A DNA stretch of 64,000 nucleotides from the NCBI RefSeq assembly GCF_030684035.1, contig NZ_JAUXPI010000062.1, forward strand, positions 25,499 through 89,498. Reading direction: 5' to 3'. Within the stretch, counting starts at the first letter, position 1, and every line of letters begins with the position of its first letter. A model generated the notes under the pieces. The model worked only from the letters and a program-made list of their open reading frames with translations, was not told the DNA's origin and searched no databases. Positions 41,011-49,376 of this stretch are shown one piece after another. The translations under genes and the position numbers were made by a program. Source of the DNA: Phaeovulum sp. GTDB taxonomy: Bacteria; Pseudomonadota; Alphaproteobacteria; Rhodobacterales; Rhodobacteraceae.

Positions 41011-42624
41011 TTACTTGGCGACGCGGTAAAGGTCGCGCGCGTACCAGGTCTGCATCACGTTGGCGGTCGGAATGCCCTTGATGTCGGCGGCAATCATGTC
41101 GACCTTGGCGTAATGGTAGATCGGGATCACCGGCATTTCGTCGGCGAGGATCTGTTCGGCGGCCGTGTACATCGGCTGCGGATCAGCGGCGGTCTTCGAT
41201 TCCTTCATCAGCCGGTCGTATTCTTCCGAGAAGAACTTGCCGTTGTTGTGGCCCGAATACGAGGTGAAGAGGTCGAGGTAGGTCGAGGCTTCGTTATAGT
41301 CGCCGCACCAGGCGTAGCGGGCCATCTCGAAGTCCTGGTTCTGCATCTTGTCGGTGTGAACCTGCCATTCCATGTTGTTGAGCGTCAGCTCGACGCCCAG
41401 CGGTTTCCAGAATTGCGCAATGGCGATGGCGATTTTCTTGTGCGCTTCCGAGGTGTTGTAGTTGAGCGTGATCTTCAGCGGGTTGGCGGCACTGTAGCCC
41501 GCCGCCGCCAGCAGCTCTTTCGCCTTGGCATCGCGCGCGGCCTGGGCCCAGCCCGCGTATTCGATACTGGGCAAGGTGAAGCCCGCGGTCGCCCAGTGGG
41601 TCCAGTTGTAGGCCGGGCGCTGGCCGCCCTGCAGCACGGCATCCACGACGATGTCGCGGTTGACCGCATAGGAAAGCGCGCGGCGCACGTTTATGTCTTG
41701 CAAGGCCGGGTTGCCCTTGTCGGACAGGTTCATCATGTAGATGTAGGAGCACGAATAGGCCGACGAGGTTGCCACGTCCGGGTATTCGGCCTTAAGCCGC
41801 GGGAACTGCCCGGCGGGCACGCCGGTGCGGTCAAGCTCGCCCGCGAGGAACCGGGTCAGCGCCTGGTTTTCGTCGTTGATGGTCAGCGCGGTGACGGTTT
41901 CCAGAATCGTGTTGGCGTCATCCCAATAGATCGGGTTGCGTGTCAGCACGACCTTTTCGCCGTGGATATGTTGGCTGAGCGTATAGGCACCGTTGCCTAC
42001 CAGCTTGCCCGGCTGGGTCCATTCGTTGCCGTATTGCTCCACCGTCGCCTGATGCACCGGGAAGGTCGAGCCATGCACCGTCATCGCCGGGAAGTAGGGC
42101 AAGGGCGCGAGGATTTTCACTTCAAAGGTCAGGTCATCGACGGCGCGCACACCGAGCGTATCGACCGCGGCGGTGCCTGCGGTGATTTCCGAGGCGTTCA
42201 CCACCTGCATCAGTTCCATGTACCAGGCATATTCCGAGGCGGTCGCGGGGTCCGCAAGCCGCTTCCAGGAATAGACGAAGTCATTCGCGGTGACCGGATC
42301 ACCGTTCGACCATTTCGCATCGGCGCGCAGATGGAAGGTGTAGGTGGTCTTGTCGTCCGAAAGGTCAAAGCCCGTCGCCACGCCCGGCTCCAACTCGCCG
42401 GTGGGGCCTTCGTTGAAGAGGCCTTCAAAGAGCGAGCGCACCACGTCGGAACCTTCAACATCGGTGTTGATCTGCGGGTCAAGCGACTTGATCGCATCCA
42501 AGAGCCAGTAGGTATAATTCTGGTTGGCAGAAAGCTCTTCGCCGGTAACCGGATGGGTCGCGGCCCATGCGGGCAGCGAAAGCGCCAGCCCGAGAATGGT
42601 CGAAAGCAAAAGTTTCGTCTTCAT
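41011..42624 (-). CDS. Periplasmic oligopeptide-binding protein, OppA type
   Basis: A 537-residue solute-binding protein of the SBP_bac_5 family. The signal peptide (MKTKLLLSTILGLALSLPAWA) is cleaved after AWA. Family features are SLDPQINTDVEGSDVVRSLF, GDPVTANDFVYSWKR, VGNGAYTLSQ, NVRRALSYAVNRD and the C-terminal MPVIPIYHYAKVDM. GGAGGA precedes the ATG at 42624. It heads the opp-type operon and delivers peptides to the OppBC-like channel. Confidence 0.94.
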   Translation of the reverse strand: MKTKLLLSTILGLALSLPAWAATHPVTGEELSANQNYTYWLLDAIKSLDPQINTDVEGSDVVRSLFEGLFNEGPTGELEPGVATGFDLSDDKTTYTFHLRADAKWSNGDPVTANDFVYSWKRLADPATASEYAWYMELMQVVNASEITAGTAAVDTLGVRAVDDLTFEVKILAPLPYFPAMTVHGSTFPVHQATVEQYGNEWTQPGKLVGNGAYTLSQHIHGEKVVLTRNPIYWDDANTILETVTALTINDENQALTRFLAGELDRTGVPAGQFPRLKAEYPDVATSSAYSCSYIYMMNLSDKGNPALQDINVRRALSYAVNRDIVVDAVLQGGQRPAYNWTHWATAGFTLPSIEYAGWAQAARDAKAKELLAAAGYSAANPLKITLNYNTSEAHKKIAIAIAQFWKPLGVELTLNNMEWQVHTDKMQNQDFEMARYAWCGDYNEASTYLDLFTSYSGHNNGKFFSEEYDRLMKESKTAADPQPMYTAAEQILADEMPVIPIYHYAKVDMIAADIKGIPTANVMQTWYARDLYRVAK

Positions 42625-42880
42625 GTCTGTCCTCCGTTTGTGGGGGTTGCCCCCTAACTTGTGTTCCGCAAGGCGCGGAAAGTGGGGGCACATTAGGCGG
42701 AGCCGTTGCATTGGTCCATTACGAAATGGGAGCGCAACCAGTTCCGCAGCGTCGCCCGCGTGGCCGAGGCAGCGGCGATCTCACCGCTTGAACCCGCAGC
42801 CGATTTCCTCTTACCTGCCGCTGCCCGCGATCCCGCAGGGCTTTGGCCCGCCGTGAAGGCGCAGGGCTTGGGAGAACTGG
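42625..42880. other. Divergent promoter interval between oppA-like and MMPL genes
   Basis: This 256-base spacer must hold the start signals for both divergent operons. Frames crossing it on the plus strand lack ribosome-binding sites and recognisable motifs. No clear operator was identified. Confidence 0.4.
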
Positions 42881-45031
42881 ATGCGGCTTCCCGATCTGGC
42901 GCGACTGCTGCGAGCCTGGCAGGCGCATCGGCGCATCGCCATTCTAGCACTCGCGCTTGTCACCCTTGCCGCCGCCTTTGGTGCCATCCGGGTGCGTGCC
43001 GAGATCGACATGGCAGCGCTTTTGCACGGCAATTCGCCCAATTACATGGCCTGGAGCGAGGTCGAGCGCCGCTTCGCGCCGTTTTCGCGCGACGAGGTCT
43101 ATGTGGTGGCCGCCGACAAAGGCACGCTGGCCGAAGGTGACCGGCTTGCGGCGCTGGAAGACCTGCTGATCGAGCTGAACCTCAGCCCCGGCGTTGCCGC
43201 AACGCTCAGCATCTTTTCGATGCCCGATGCCACCGATCCTGGCCGCGCCTGGCTCAAATCCGCCACCGCGCGCGGGCTTGATGTGGCCGAGCGCCTTGCC
43301 ACGCTGCGCGCAGAAAACCCGACCGCCGCCGAAATGATCTCGGTTGACCTTGCGGCAACGCTGGTGCTGGTGATGCCTGCTTCCGGGTACAGCAACGCCA
43401 AGGTGGCGGCGGCCATCGCACCCATGGTCGCCCTGCCGCCGCAGGGGCTGACGCTGCGCCCGGCGGGGCTTGGCGAGATGCAGCGCACCATCGCCTTCGG
43501 CCTGATCCGCGACCAGATCTGGCTCACCCCCGCCTCGGTCACCATTTGCCTGCTGATCACCTTCTGGCTTTTCGGCTCGTGGCGCGCGGCGGTGATCTGC
43601 GGCCTGCCGCCACTTGTCGGGCTGAGCTGGTTCTTCGGCTGGATCGGCTGGGCGGGCATTGCGATGGACCAGTTCATGGCGGTGGTGCCGACGGTGCTCA
43701 TCGTCTTGTCGTTTTCCGATTGCATCCACCTTTACCATGCCTCGGTCGCCGCCGAGACCGGGCGCGACGATGCCGAGGCGGTGGTGCAGGCGCAGGCGCA
43801 GACCTTGCCCGCGGCCTTCATGACCAGCCTGACCACCGCGGTCGCTTTCCTGAGCCTGCTGGTGGTGCAGGCCCCGGCGCTTTCCAACCTGTCGATGGCG
43901 GGCGCGGTCGGCATGGCGCTCACCTTCGTTGCGGTAGCGCTGGCGTTTCCGCTGCTCTTCGCCGCGCTTGGTACCCGGCATGGAGAATTGCGCCGCACGT
44001 TGCCGCGCTTTGCGCTGGCGCTCGGCGCGGCAAAGGCGGCGGCCGGGCATCCGCGCCGGGTGGTGCTGGCAACGCTGGTGCTTGCCGCCGCCTTGCTGGC
44101 AATGGAATCCCGCATCACCACCAGTTTCAGCCTGACCGAATACCTGCCGCGCAAGACCGATGTCGGGCTGACGCTCGACGACTTGGGAAGGCTTGGGCTG
44201 GCCAGCGACAGCCTGCAGGTAATCATCGATGACACCGATGGTGTGGCGGGCATATCCGCCGCCGACAAGGCACTGCTGGCGAGTGTCGCGGCCGAGCTCT
44301 ACGGGCCGGGTGCCGGCAATGCCGATGCGCTCGCCGCCTGGGCGGAAAGCGGCGCGGGCACGCCGCTCCTGCGCCGCTTCGTCGCCGAAGACCGGCTTTC
44401 CTATGCGCTGCCGCTGGCAATGGCGGTGGAAAGCGATGGCGGCGCGCAACTGAAGGCAACGCATGCCCGGCTGAGCGCCCGCTTTGCCGAGCTTGGCCTT
44501 GCCGACAAGGTGGCGGTGCGCGGTTTCAGCCTGGTGATGATCGAGGAACTGCCGGGGCTGATCGGCAAGCTTCGGCTCGGCTTCTACCTGTCGATCCTTG
44601 CCATAACCGGGCTGATCTGGCTGCTGCTCGGCTCAGCGCGGCTGGCGCTGGTGTCGGTGCTGCCGAACGTCATACCCATCCTTTGCGTTGATGCCTGGCT
44701 CTACCTTTCCGGCCAGCAGGTATCGCTGACCTCGGCCATCGCCACCACGGTTGCTTTCGGCATCGCGGTGGACAACAGCATCCATCTGCTCAACCGCTTC
44801 CGCCTTGCGCCGCCCGGCCCGCTTGCCGCAAGGGTGACATTGGCGCTTGCCCATGCGGCACCGCCGATCATCACCACCACGGTGCTGCTGCTGGGTGGGT
44901 TTTCGGTGGTGCTCTTGTCGTCGATGCCCTCGGTGGCCACCTTTGGCATACTGGTGGGGCTGGCGCTGGTGCTGGCTATGGTTTCGTCGGTGTTCCTACT
45001 GCCCGGCCTCGTGCGATGGAGCCTCAAATGA
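42881..45031 (+). CDS. MMPL/RND-superfamily exporter
   Basis: A 716-residue inner-membrane protein with the duplicated RND layout: helix 1 (about 19-38), a periplasmic loop to about 205, five helices to about 370, a linker helix near 395, a second periplasmic loop to about 550 and five more helices. Charged intramembrane residues appear in FSDCIHLYHA and FGIAVDNSIHLLNRF, the family's proton-relay-like segments. Relatives move hydrophobic molecules such as lipids or hopanoids. Its stop overlaps the next gene (ATGA), implying that the small periplasmic protein works with it. Confidence 0.88.
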   Translation: MRLPDLARLLRAWQAHRRIAILALALVTLAAAFGAIRVRAEIDMAALLHGNSPNYMAWSEVERRFAPFSRDEVYVVAADKGTLAEGDRLAALEDLLIELNLSPGVAATLSIFSMPDATDPGRAWLKSATARGLDVAERLATLRAENPTAAEMISVDLAATLVLVMPASGYSNAKVAAAIAPMVALPPQGLTLRPAGLGEMQRTIAFGLIRDQIWLTPASVTICLLITFWLFGSWRAAVICGLPPLVGLSWFFGWIGWAGIAMDQFMAVVPTVLIVLSFSDCIHLYHASVAAETGRDDAEAVVQAQAQTLPAAFMTSLTTAVAFLSLLVVQAPALSNLSMAGAVGMALTFVAVALAFPLLFAALGTRHGELRRTLPRFALALGAAKAAAGHPRRVVLATLVLAAALLAMESRITTSFSLTEYLPRKTDVGLTLDDLGRLGLASDSLQVIIDDTDGVAGISAADKALLASVAAELYGPGAGNADALAAWAESGAGTPLLRRFVAEDRLSYALPLAMAVESDGGAQLKATHARLSARFAELGLADKVAVRGFSLVMIEELPGLIGKLRLGFYLSILAITGLIWLLLGSARLALVSVLPNVIPILCVDAWLYLSGQQVSLTSAIATTVAFGIAVDNSIHLLNRFRLAPPGPLAARVTLALAHAAPPIITTTVLLLGGFSVVLLSSMPSVATFGILVGLALVLAMVSSVFLLPGLVRWSLK

Positions 45032-45510
45032 CCCGTTTTCACCGCCTCGCGCTGGCGCTTGCGCTTTCTGCCCTTGCCGGGGTCGCCGCCGCAGGTGACG
45101 TGCTGCGGCTTGGCGATCTGACCGGCGATTGGCAAGGCAGCGGCACCTTCACCCGCGGCGATACCGAGCCGGGCCGGATCCGCTGCAAGATCGGTTTTGC
45201 CAGCACGGCGCGCGGCACCACCGTGGTTGACGGGCGCTGCGCCAGTTCCGAAGGCTCTGACGTGTTCGGGCTGGAAATCAGTGCCGGTGCGGGCAGCGCG
45301 ATCAGCGCGGCAAACCGCATGGAGCCGCCCGCCACCCTTCCCCCGCTGCTCATCGGCACGCTGGAACCTGATGGCCTGCAATTGCAGGGCGAAGGCATCG
45401 CCACGCTTGCGTTGCGCCGCGATGGCGAAGCGCTGATGCTTACCATCGTCTCGGGTCTGGCCGAAAAGCCGGGGCGCATGGACGTGCGCCTGCTGCGCGC
45501 CCTGCCCTGA
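45028..45510 (+). CDS. Periplasmic hypothetical protein coupled to the MMPL exporter
   Basis: A 160-residue exported protein. MTRFHRLALALALSALAGVAAA is a signal peptide. The mature part is beta-rich (DLTGDWQGSGTFTRGDTEPG, CKIGFASTARGTTVVDGRC, GLQLQGEGIATLALRRDG), compatible with a small lipocalin-like or calycin-type barrel, with two cysteines about 20 residues apart that could pair. No named family is recognised. The four-base overlap with the exporter suggests a shared pathway, for example handling the exported lipid. This is inference from context. Confidence 0.75.
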   Translation: MTRFHRLALALALSALAGVAAAGDVLRLGDLTGDWQGSGTFTRGDTEPGRIRCKIGFASTARGTTVVDGRCASSEGSDVFGLEISAGAGSAISAANRMEPPATLPPLLIGTLEPDGLQLQGEGIATLALRRDGEALMLTIVSGLAEKPGRMDVRLLRALP

Positions 45511-45518
45511 GCCTGCGC

Positions 45519-45881
45519 TCAGCCGATCAGCACCACCAGCCACGCCGCCCCGCCCGCGATCGCGCTCAGCGCCACCGCTGCCGAGCCGCAGTCTTTCGCC
45601 TTCTTGGCGCGCGGATCGGTCTTGGTGGACAAATAATCCACCACTTCCTCAAGGCCGGTATTCATCAGTTCCGCCGCAAGCAGCACAAAGCCGAGCCCGA
45701 TGATCACCGCGCGCTCGGCGGTCTCGATGTCGAGCAGGCAGGCAAGCAGCACCGAGATCACATGCACCGCCGTCCATTGCCGCAGCGACTTCTCGCTTGC
45801 CCAGGCAGCCGCCCAGCCCTGCCAGGACCAGACGAAGGTATTGCGCAACCGCCACACCTCGGCACCGAGCCATTTCAACAT
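45519..45881 (-). CDS. dgkA: Diacylglycerol kinase, prokaryotic DgkA type
   Basis: A 120-residue integral membrane kinase with three helices. The catalytic signature is complete: AAELMNTGLEEVVDYLSTKTDPRAKKAKDCGSAAV contains the conserved Glu/Asn/Asp and Lys residues (shown here only as an extended motif at about residues 69-102). It phosphorylates diacylglycerol to phosphatidate, recycling lipid by-products. It converges with the MMPL operon, from which it is separated by eight bases. Confidence 0.93.
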   Translation of the reverse strand: MLKWLGAEVWRLRNTFVWSWQGWAAAWASEKSLRQWTAVHVISVLLACLLDIETAERAVIIGLGFVLLAAELMNTGLEEVVDYLSTKTDPRAKKAKDCGSAAVALSAIAGGAAWLVVLIG

Positions 45882-45967
45882 ATCGCCCCCCAGACTTTGC
45901 TGCTTGCAAGCCTAAGCGAGGGCGCTTCGCCGCGCCAGATGCCGTGTTGGGCGCATTCAGTCCCCGG

Positions 45968-46231
45968 TCAGCTGATCGCGCGCAGTTCCGCCAAAAGCTG
46001 CGCGTTGCGGCACCAGTCGGGTGCAGCGGAGGCGCGATCAGGGTGCTCCGAAAGAAACGCAAGGCAACCCTGCATGCCGTTGCAGTTGCGGCAGCGTGCC
46101 ACCATCTCGGCCACGTCGCCCCGCGTCAGCACCCCGTCGCTCAGCATCTCGTTAAGGCTGATGCCCTGCCGCCGCGCCATGCCAAGGGTAATCCAGAAAT
46201 GCAGATCGGCATCGCCCGCGCGGTTCATCAT
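45968..46231 (-). CDS. DUF6455 family protein, copy 2
   Basis: An 87-residue cysteine-containing protein (MMNRAGDADLHFWITLG). The pattern MVARCRNCNGMQGCLAFL with a later DWCRNAQLL matches the DUF6455 family known mainly from Rhodobacteraceae; four cysteines (CxxC, C, C) could bind a metal or Fe-S cluster. It starts by ATGA overlap with the paralogous gene before it. Function is unknown. Confidence 0.8.
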   Translation of the reverse strand: MMNRAGDADLHFWITLGMARRQGISLNEMLSDGVLTRGDVAEMVARCRNCNGMQGCLAFLSEHPDRASAAPDWCRNAQLLAELRAIS

Positions 46232-46512
46232 TTGCCGTCTCCGGCCACGGTTTCGCGCCGCAGCGTATCGAACAGGCCAGCGTTGCGGCACATCTCGGGT
46301 GCCGTGGGCAGCGGTGCGGCGCTGTCGAACCCGGCAAGCCAGGCAAGGCAGGCTTCGGGGTCTTCGCAACTGGTGCAGCGCAGCACCGCATTGCGCCAGT
46401 CCTCGCCTGCGAGCACTCCCTGCATCAGCGCCTCGCTCAGATCGAGACCGAGGCTTTCCGCCATGCGGCTGAGCAACGCGGCGTGACGGTGAAGGGTTCG
46501 CGAAGCAGGCAA
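46228..46512 (-). CDS. DUF6455 family protein, copy 1
   Basis: A 94-residue paralogue of the next gene: NAVLRCTSCEDPEACLAWL and APEMCRNAGLFDTL give the same four-cysteine pattern. The start appears to be TTG (46512) with GGAG upstream, since alignment with the partner requires residues before the first internal Met. A possible FNR-type box (46573-46586) lies about 60 bases upstream of the start, suggesting oxygen-dependent expression of the pair. Confidence 0.78.
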   Translation of the reverse strand: MPASRTLHRHAALLSRMAESLGLDLSEALMQGVLAGEDWRNAVLRCTSCEDPEACLAWLAGFDSAAPLPTAPEMCRNAGLFDTLRRETVAGDGK

Positions 46513-46572
46513 GTTTTCACTCCGTGGCGACGGCTATGGGAACAGGATCGGTGTAAACAGCGCCGCAGCGCC

Positions 46573-46586
46573 ATGATTCAGATCAA
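46573..46586 (-). promoter_or_regulatory. FNR/FnrL-type binding site upstream of the DUF6455 pair
   Basis: On the minus strand the sequence is TTGATCTGAATCAT, matching the FNR consensus TTGAT-N4-ATCAA at nine of ten positions. It lies 61-74 bases before the DUF6455 start, a distance typical of activated FNR promoters. Confidence 0.6.
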
Positions 46587-46692
46587 GGTTGCGGCGGCGG
46601 CGGCAAGCACTTGGTCCTTCGCGCTGCTTTTGGTGGCGATCCTTGCCCCGCCACGGGTTCCCATTGCCGCGAAATCGCTTTAGCTTCGCGGC

Positions 46693-46953
46693 ATGTTCAC
46701 CATCGAGCACGAATTCGACGCCACCGTCATCACCCTCATCGACGAGGGCGACCGCCCCGAAGAGGGGCTGAATGAAGATGTCATCATCCGCGCCTATGAG
46801 GATTGCGTGACCATCGAACAGCTCGACCCCGAGACCGGCGAGGAACTGGTGGTGGTGCTGAGCGAGGCACAGCTGCGCGAGCTCGCGGCGGCACTCAACC
46901 TGCCCGAAGGGGCATATCGGTTGCGGCCCGACGGCTCGCCCAAATCCGAATAG
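46693..46953 (+). CDS. Small acidic conserved hypothetical protein
   Basis: An 86-residue acidic protein (MFTIEHEFDATVITLIDEG...). It has two predicted beta strands, an acidic centre (NEDVIIRAYEDCVTIEQLD) and the C-terminal helix LSEAQLRELAAALNLPEGAY. No motif of known function is recognised. It stands alone between the DUF6455 pair and the DUF167 gene and converges with the latter. Coding character (GC-rich third positions, even strand pattern) supports a real gene. Confidence 0.7.
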   Translation: MFTIEHEFDATVITLIDEGDRPEEGLNEDVIIRAYEDCVTIEQLDPETGEELVVVLSEAQLRELAAALNLPEGAYRLRPDGSPKSE

Positions 46954-46954
46954 G

Positions 46955-47203
46955 TCAGTCGAGCCGGAACAGCTTGTCGCGCGAGGTTTCACCGCGCAGC
47001 AGCGTCAACCGGGTTTTTGCCACGCCAAGCGCCTTGGCCAGCAGCTTGACCACCGCCGCCGTCGCCTTGCCATCCTCGGGCACCACGGTCACATAAACCC
47101 GGATCACCCCGGCCTCGGCGACCACCGCATTGCGCGACGCTTTCGGCGTCACCCGCACCGCAAACTCGGTCCCTGGTTGCGCAAGATGGGCTAGCTCGGC
47201 CAT
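46955..47203 (-). CDS. DUF167 / YggU family protein
   Basis: An 82-residue member of the UPF0235 (DUF167, YggU) family of small alpha/beta proteins of unknown function. The family core is VRVTPKASRNAVV then VYVTVVPEDGKATAAVVKLLAKALGVAKTRLTLLRGETSRDK (residues about 17-77). Length is typical. It ends two bases from the convergent acidic hypothetical gene. Confidence 0.9.
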   Translation of the reverse strand: MAELAHLAQPGTEFAVRVTPKASRNAVVAEAGVIRVYVTVVPEDGKATAAVVKLLAKALGVAKTRLTLLRGETSRDKLFRLD

Positions 47204-47269
47204 CGCATCTCCTCTGGCGGCCTCTTTAGCGCGCCGCTAGTCTTGCCGCCAGAGCCAAGGGAGCGCCCA

Positions 47270-48367
47270 ATGACCACCGCGTTTTTCCATGATGAGCGCT
47301 GCCTCTGGCATGGCGGCGGCAATTATGCCTTTTTGCTGCCGGTGGGCGGGCTGGTGCAGCCGGGCGGCGGCTTGCCCGAAAGCCCGGAAACCAAGCGGCG
47401 GCTGGTGAACCTCTTGCGCGTCACCGGCCTGCTGGCGGAGCTTGCCGAACAGAGCGCGCCCGAGGCAAGCCGCGCCGATCTCTTGCGGGTTCACCCGGCA
47501 AGCTATCTCGACAGTTTCAAGGCGGCCTCCGATGCGGGCGGCGGCGAGATGGGGCCACGCGCGCCCTTTGGCGCGGGCGGCTATGAAATTGCAGCACTTT
47601 CGGCCGGTCTGGCGAAGGCGGCGCTGATTGCGGTGCTTGAGGGGCGCGCGGCCAACGCCTATGCCCTCTCGCGCCCGCCCGGTCACCACTGCCTGCCTGC
47701 CCAGCCGATGGGGTTTTGCCTGCTCAACAACATAGCCGTGGCCATCCGCGCAGCGCAGGCCGCAGGCCTCGCGCGGCGCATCGCGGTGGTTGACTGGGAT
47801 GTGCACCACGGCAACGGCACCGAAGCGGTCTTTTACGATGACCCGCAGGTGCTGACCATCTCGCTGCATCAGGAGCGCAACTTTCCGCTCGATACCGGCG
47901 GTGCCGAGGCGCGGGGTGCCGGTGCCGGGCTTGGGGCCAACCTCAACATTCCGCTGCCGCCCGGCTCTGGCCACGCAAGCTATCTTGAAGCGATCGAGCG
48001 GCTGGTGCTGCCCGCGCTGGAGGCTTTCCACCCCGAGGCGATCATCATCGCCTGCGGCTATGATGCCTCGGCGGTGGATCCGCTGGGCCGAATGCTCGCC
48101 ACTTCCGAAACCTTCAGGCTGATGACCCGGGCGCTCTTGGACGCGGCAGACCGGCTATGCGCGGGGCGGCTCGTGGCGGTGCACGAGGGCGGCTATGCCG
48201 AGGTGCATGTGCCGTTTTGTGGCCATGCGGTGCTTGAGGAAATGTCGGGAACTGCTGTTCGCGCCGCCGACCCCCTTGCCGCCACCCTTGCCGCGCGGCA
48301 ACCGGGGCCGGACTGGGTGTCGCATGTCAGCGCCCACATCGGGCGGCTGGCAGCGGCGCTCCGCTAG
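47270..48367 (+). CDS. Histone-deacetylase-like amidohydrolase (class II HDAC family)
   Basis: A 365-residue zinc amidohydrolase of the arginase/deacetylase fold. The catalytic elements are RPPGHHCLPAQPMGFCLLNN, the metal-binding VVDWDVHHGNGTEAVFYDD, and CGYDASAVDPLGRM. Bacterial members remove acetyl groups from polyamines or other small amines or lysines. The ATG at 47270 is preceded by AAGGGAG; a longer frame starting 27 bases upstream is less likely. It has no operon partner. Confidence 0.9.
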   Translation: MTTAFFHDERCLWHGGGNYAFLLPVGGLVQPGGGLPESPETKRRLVNLLRVTGLLAELAEQSAPEASRADLLRVHPASYLDSFKAASDAGGGEMGPRAPFGAGGYEIAALSAGLAKAALIAVLEGRAANAYALSRPPGHHCLPAQPMGFCLLNNIAVAIRAAQAAGLARRIAVVDWDVHHGNGTEAVFYDDPQVLTISLHQERNFPLDTGGAEARGAGAGLGANLNIPLPPGSGHASYLEAIERLVLPALEAFHPEAIIIACGYDASAVDPLGRMLATSETFRLMTRALLDAADRLCAGRLVAVHEGGYAEVHVPFCGHAVLEEMSGTAVRAADPLAATLAARQPGPDWVSHVSAHIGRLAAALR

Positions 48368-48369
48368 AG

Positions 48370-48411
48370 CCTGTCCGACAAAAGTGGGCACCGGTTTTGT
48401 CGCAAGACAGG
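48370..48411. repeat. Nested palindrome after the HDAC-like gene
   Basis: Outer arms CCTGTC (48370-48375) and GACAGG (48406-48411) enclose inner arms CGACAAAA (48376-48383) and TTTTGTCG (48395-48402). The unit resembles the short AAAAGTG...CCGGTTTTG repeats scattered in alphaproteobacterial genomes. It could form a cruciform or a transcript hairpin. Confidence 0.6.
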
Positions 48412-48427
48412 CGCAAATCAAGAAGCG

Positions 48428-48467
48428 AGAGTCTGTCTGGCGCGTCTATCTGCGCCAGACAGACTCT
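48428..48467. terminator. 16-bp perfect inverted repeat between convergent genes
   Basis: AGAGTCTGTCTGGCGC and its exact complement flank an eight-base loop (GTCTATCT). It lies between the HDAC-like gene and the array gene, reaching the latter's stop codon. It is a strong candidate for a bidirectional terminator, although it lacks T-runs. Confidence 0.65.
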
Positions 48468-48894
48468 AGTGGACGATCTTCATTTCAAGCCCGAGCATTC
48501 CGTAGTTGACCGCCAGTATCCCGCCGGGCCGCGTTACCACCGCTTCGGGGAAATGCTGCAACACGTCCTGCGCCATCACGCCTTCATAGACCGTCGGCAG
48601 GCCGCGATAGCGAAAATGGTAAAGCGGCAGCCCGTTTGCCGCAGTGCCAACGCGGGTGATGTCGGTCTTCAGGCGAATGTCGCTGTCTTGCGGCTGCGCA
48701 TCATCATTCCTGTGGTGCGAAACAGCGAGGCCGATCAGCACCAGAATCGCGATCGGAATCCAGATGCCCGAGCTTGACGAGCTTTTCTGAACGACCACCG
48801 GGGCGGGTTCGACCACCGGGGCAACATAGCCGCCCGCGAGTGCGGTGGTGGCGGTAAGGGCTGCGAGTGTGGTGGCAAGAAGCAGGTTGCGCAT
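48466..48894 (-). CDS. GGYVAPVVE-array protein 1, fused to a peptidase S74-type chaperone domain
   Basis: A 142-residue protein. Residues 1-20 form a signal peptide (MRNLLLATTLAALTATTALA), then GGYVAPVVEPAPVVVQKSSS, one hydrophobic helix (IWIPIAILVLIGLAVSHH) and a C-terminal domain of about 75 residues: SDIRLKTDITRVG, LYHFRYRG, YEGVMAQDVLQHFPEAV, GILAVNYGMLGLEM. The latter matches the pattern of the intramolecular chaperone (peptidase S74) domain of phage tail spikes. GAGGTAA precedes the ATG. The helix plus short head is the same module as the five following genes. The role is unknown; the autoprotease/chaperone idea is inference. Confidence 0.8.
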   Translation of the reverse strand: MRNLLLATTLAALTATTALAGGYVAPVVEPAPVVVQKSSSSSGIWIPIAILVLIGLAVSHHRNDDAQPQDSDIRLKTDITRVGTAANGLPLYHFRYRGLPTVYEGVMAQDVLQHFPEAVVTRPGGILAVNYGMLGLEMKIVH

Positions 48895-49055
48895 CGTGTT
48901 ACCTCGTGAACGGGCCAGATGGTGCAGCGTCGCGCGACCGCTCGCTTGGGTCAAGCAGGAATTCGCACGGTGGTAATGTCGAAAGCAAACGGTCGCACCC
49001 GGAGAGGGCGCGCCCGAAAGTCATTCTGCAAACGGCACCGAATTTGGTGTTCGGA

Positions 49056-49286
49056 TTACACGGGCGGTCCATCGTACGTGTTATTCGGCTCACCATCATG
49101 CCCGTGGTGCGAAACGGCGAGGCCGATCAGCACCAGAATCGCGATCGGAATCCAGATGCTCGAGCTTGACGAGCTTTTGGCCACGACGATCGGGGCGGCT
49201 TCGACGACGGGGGCAACATAGCCGCCCGCCAGCGCCGAGGTAGAGGTCAGCGCGGCGACGGTAGCCGCAAGAAACAGGTTACGCAT
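49056..49286 (-). CDS. GGYVAPVVE-array protein 2
   Basis: A 76-residue member of the array: signal peptide MRNLFLAATVAALTSTSALA, the head GGYVAPVVEAAPIVVAKSSS, one helix IWIPIAILVLIGLAVSHHG, and a distinct tail (HDGEPNNTYDGPPV). The ATG has GAGGAAA upstream. The helix-coding DNA is nearly identical to the other copies. Predicted to sit in the inner membrane with a short mature periplasmic head. No function is known to me. Confidence 0.8.
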   Translation of the reverse strand: MRNLFLAATVAALTSTSALAGGYVAPVVEAAPIVVAKSSSSSSIWIPIAILVLIGLAVSHHGHDGEPNNTYDGPPV

Positions 49287-49376
49287 GGGTTTCCTCACAA
49301 TTGACGAATGCTGGAGTTTCCCGCATGGGCAATCGCCAGGTCAAGTGGACAGGGCAGGAGCAGCGCCTGTTGCAAC

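Noticed and set aside
42706..43140. A 144-codon plus-strand frame upstream of and overlapping the MMPL gene
   Set aside because: It runs out of frame into the start of the exporter, has no ribosome-binding site and becomes Arg/Ser-rich shadow sequence.
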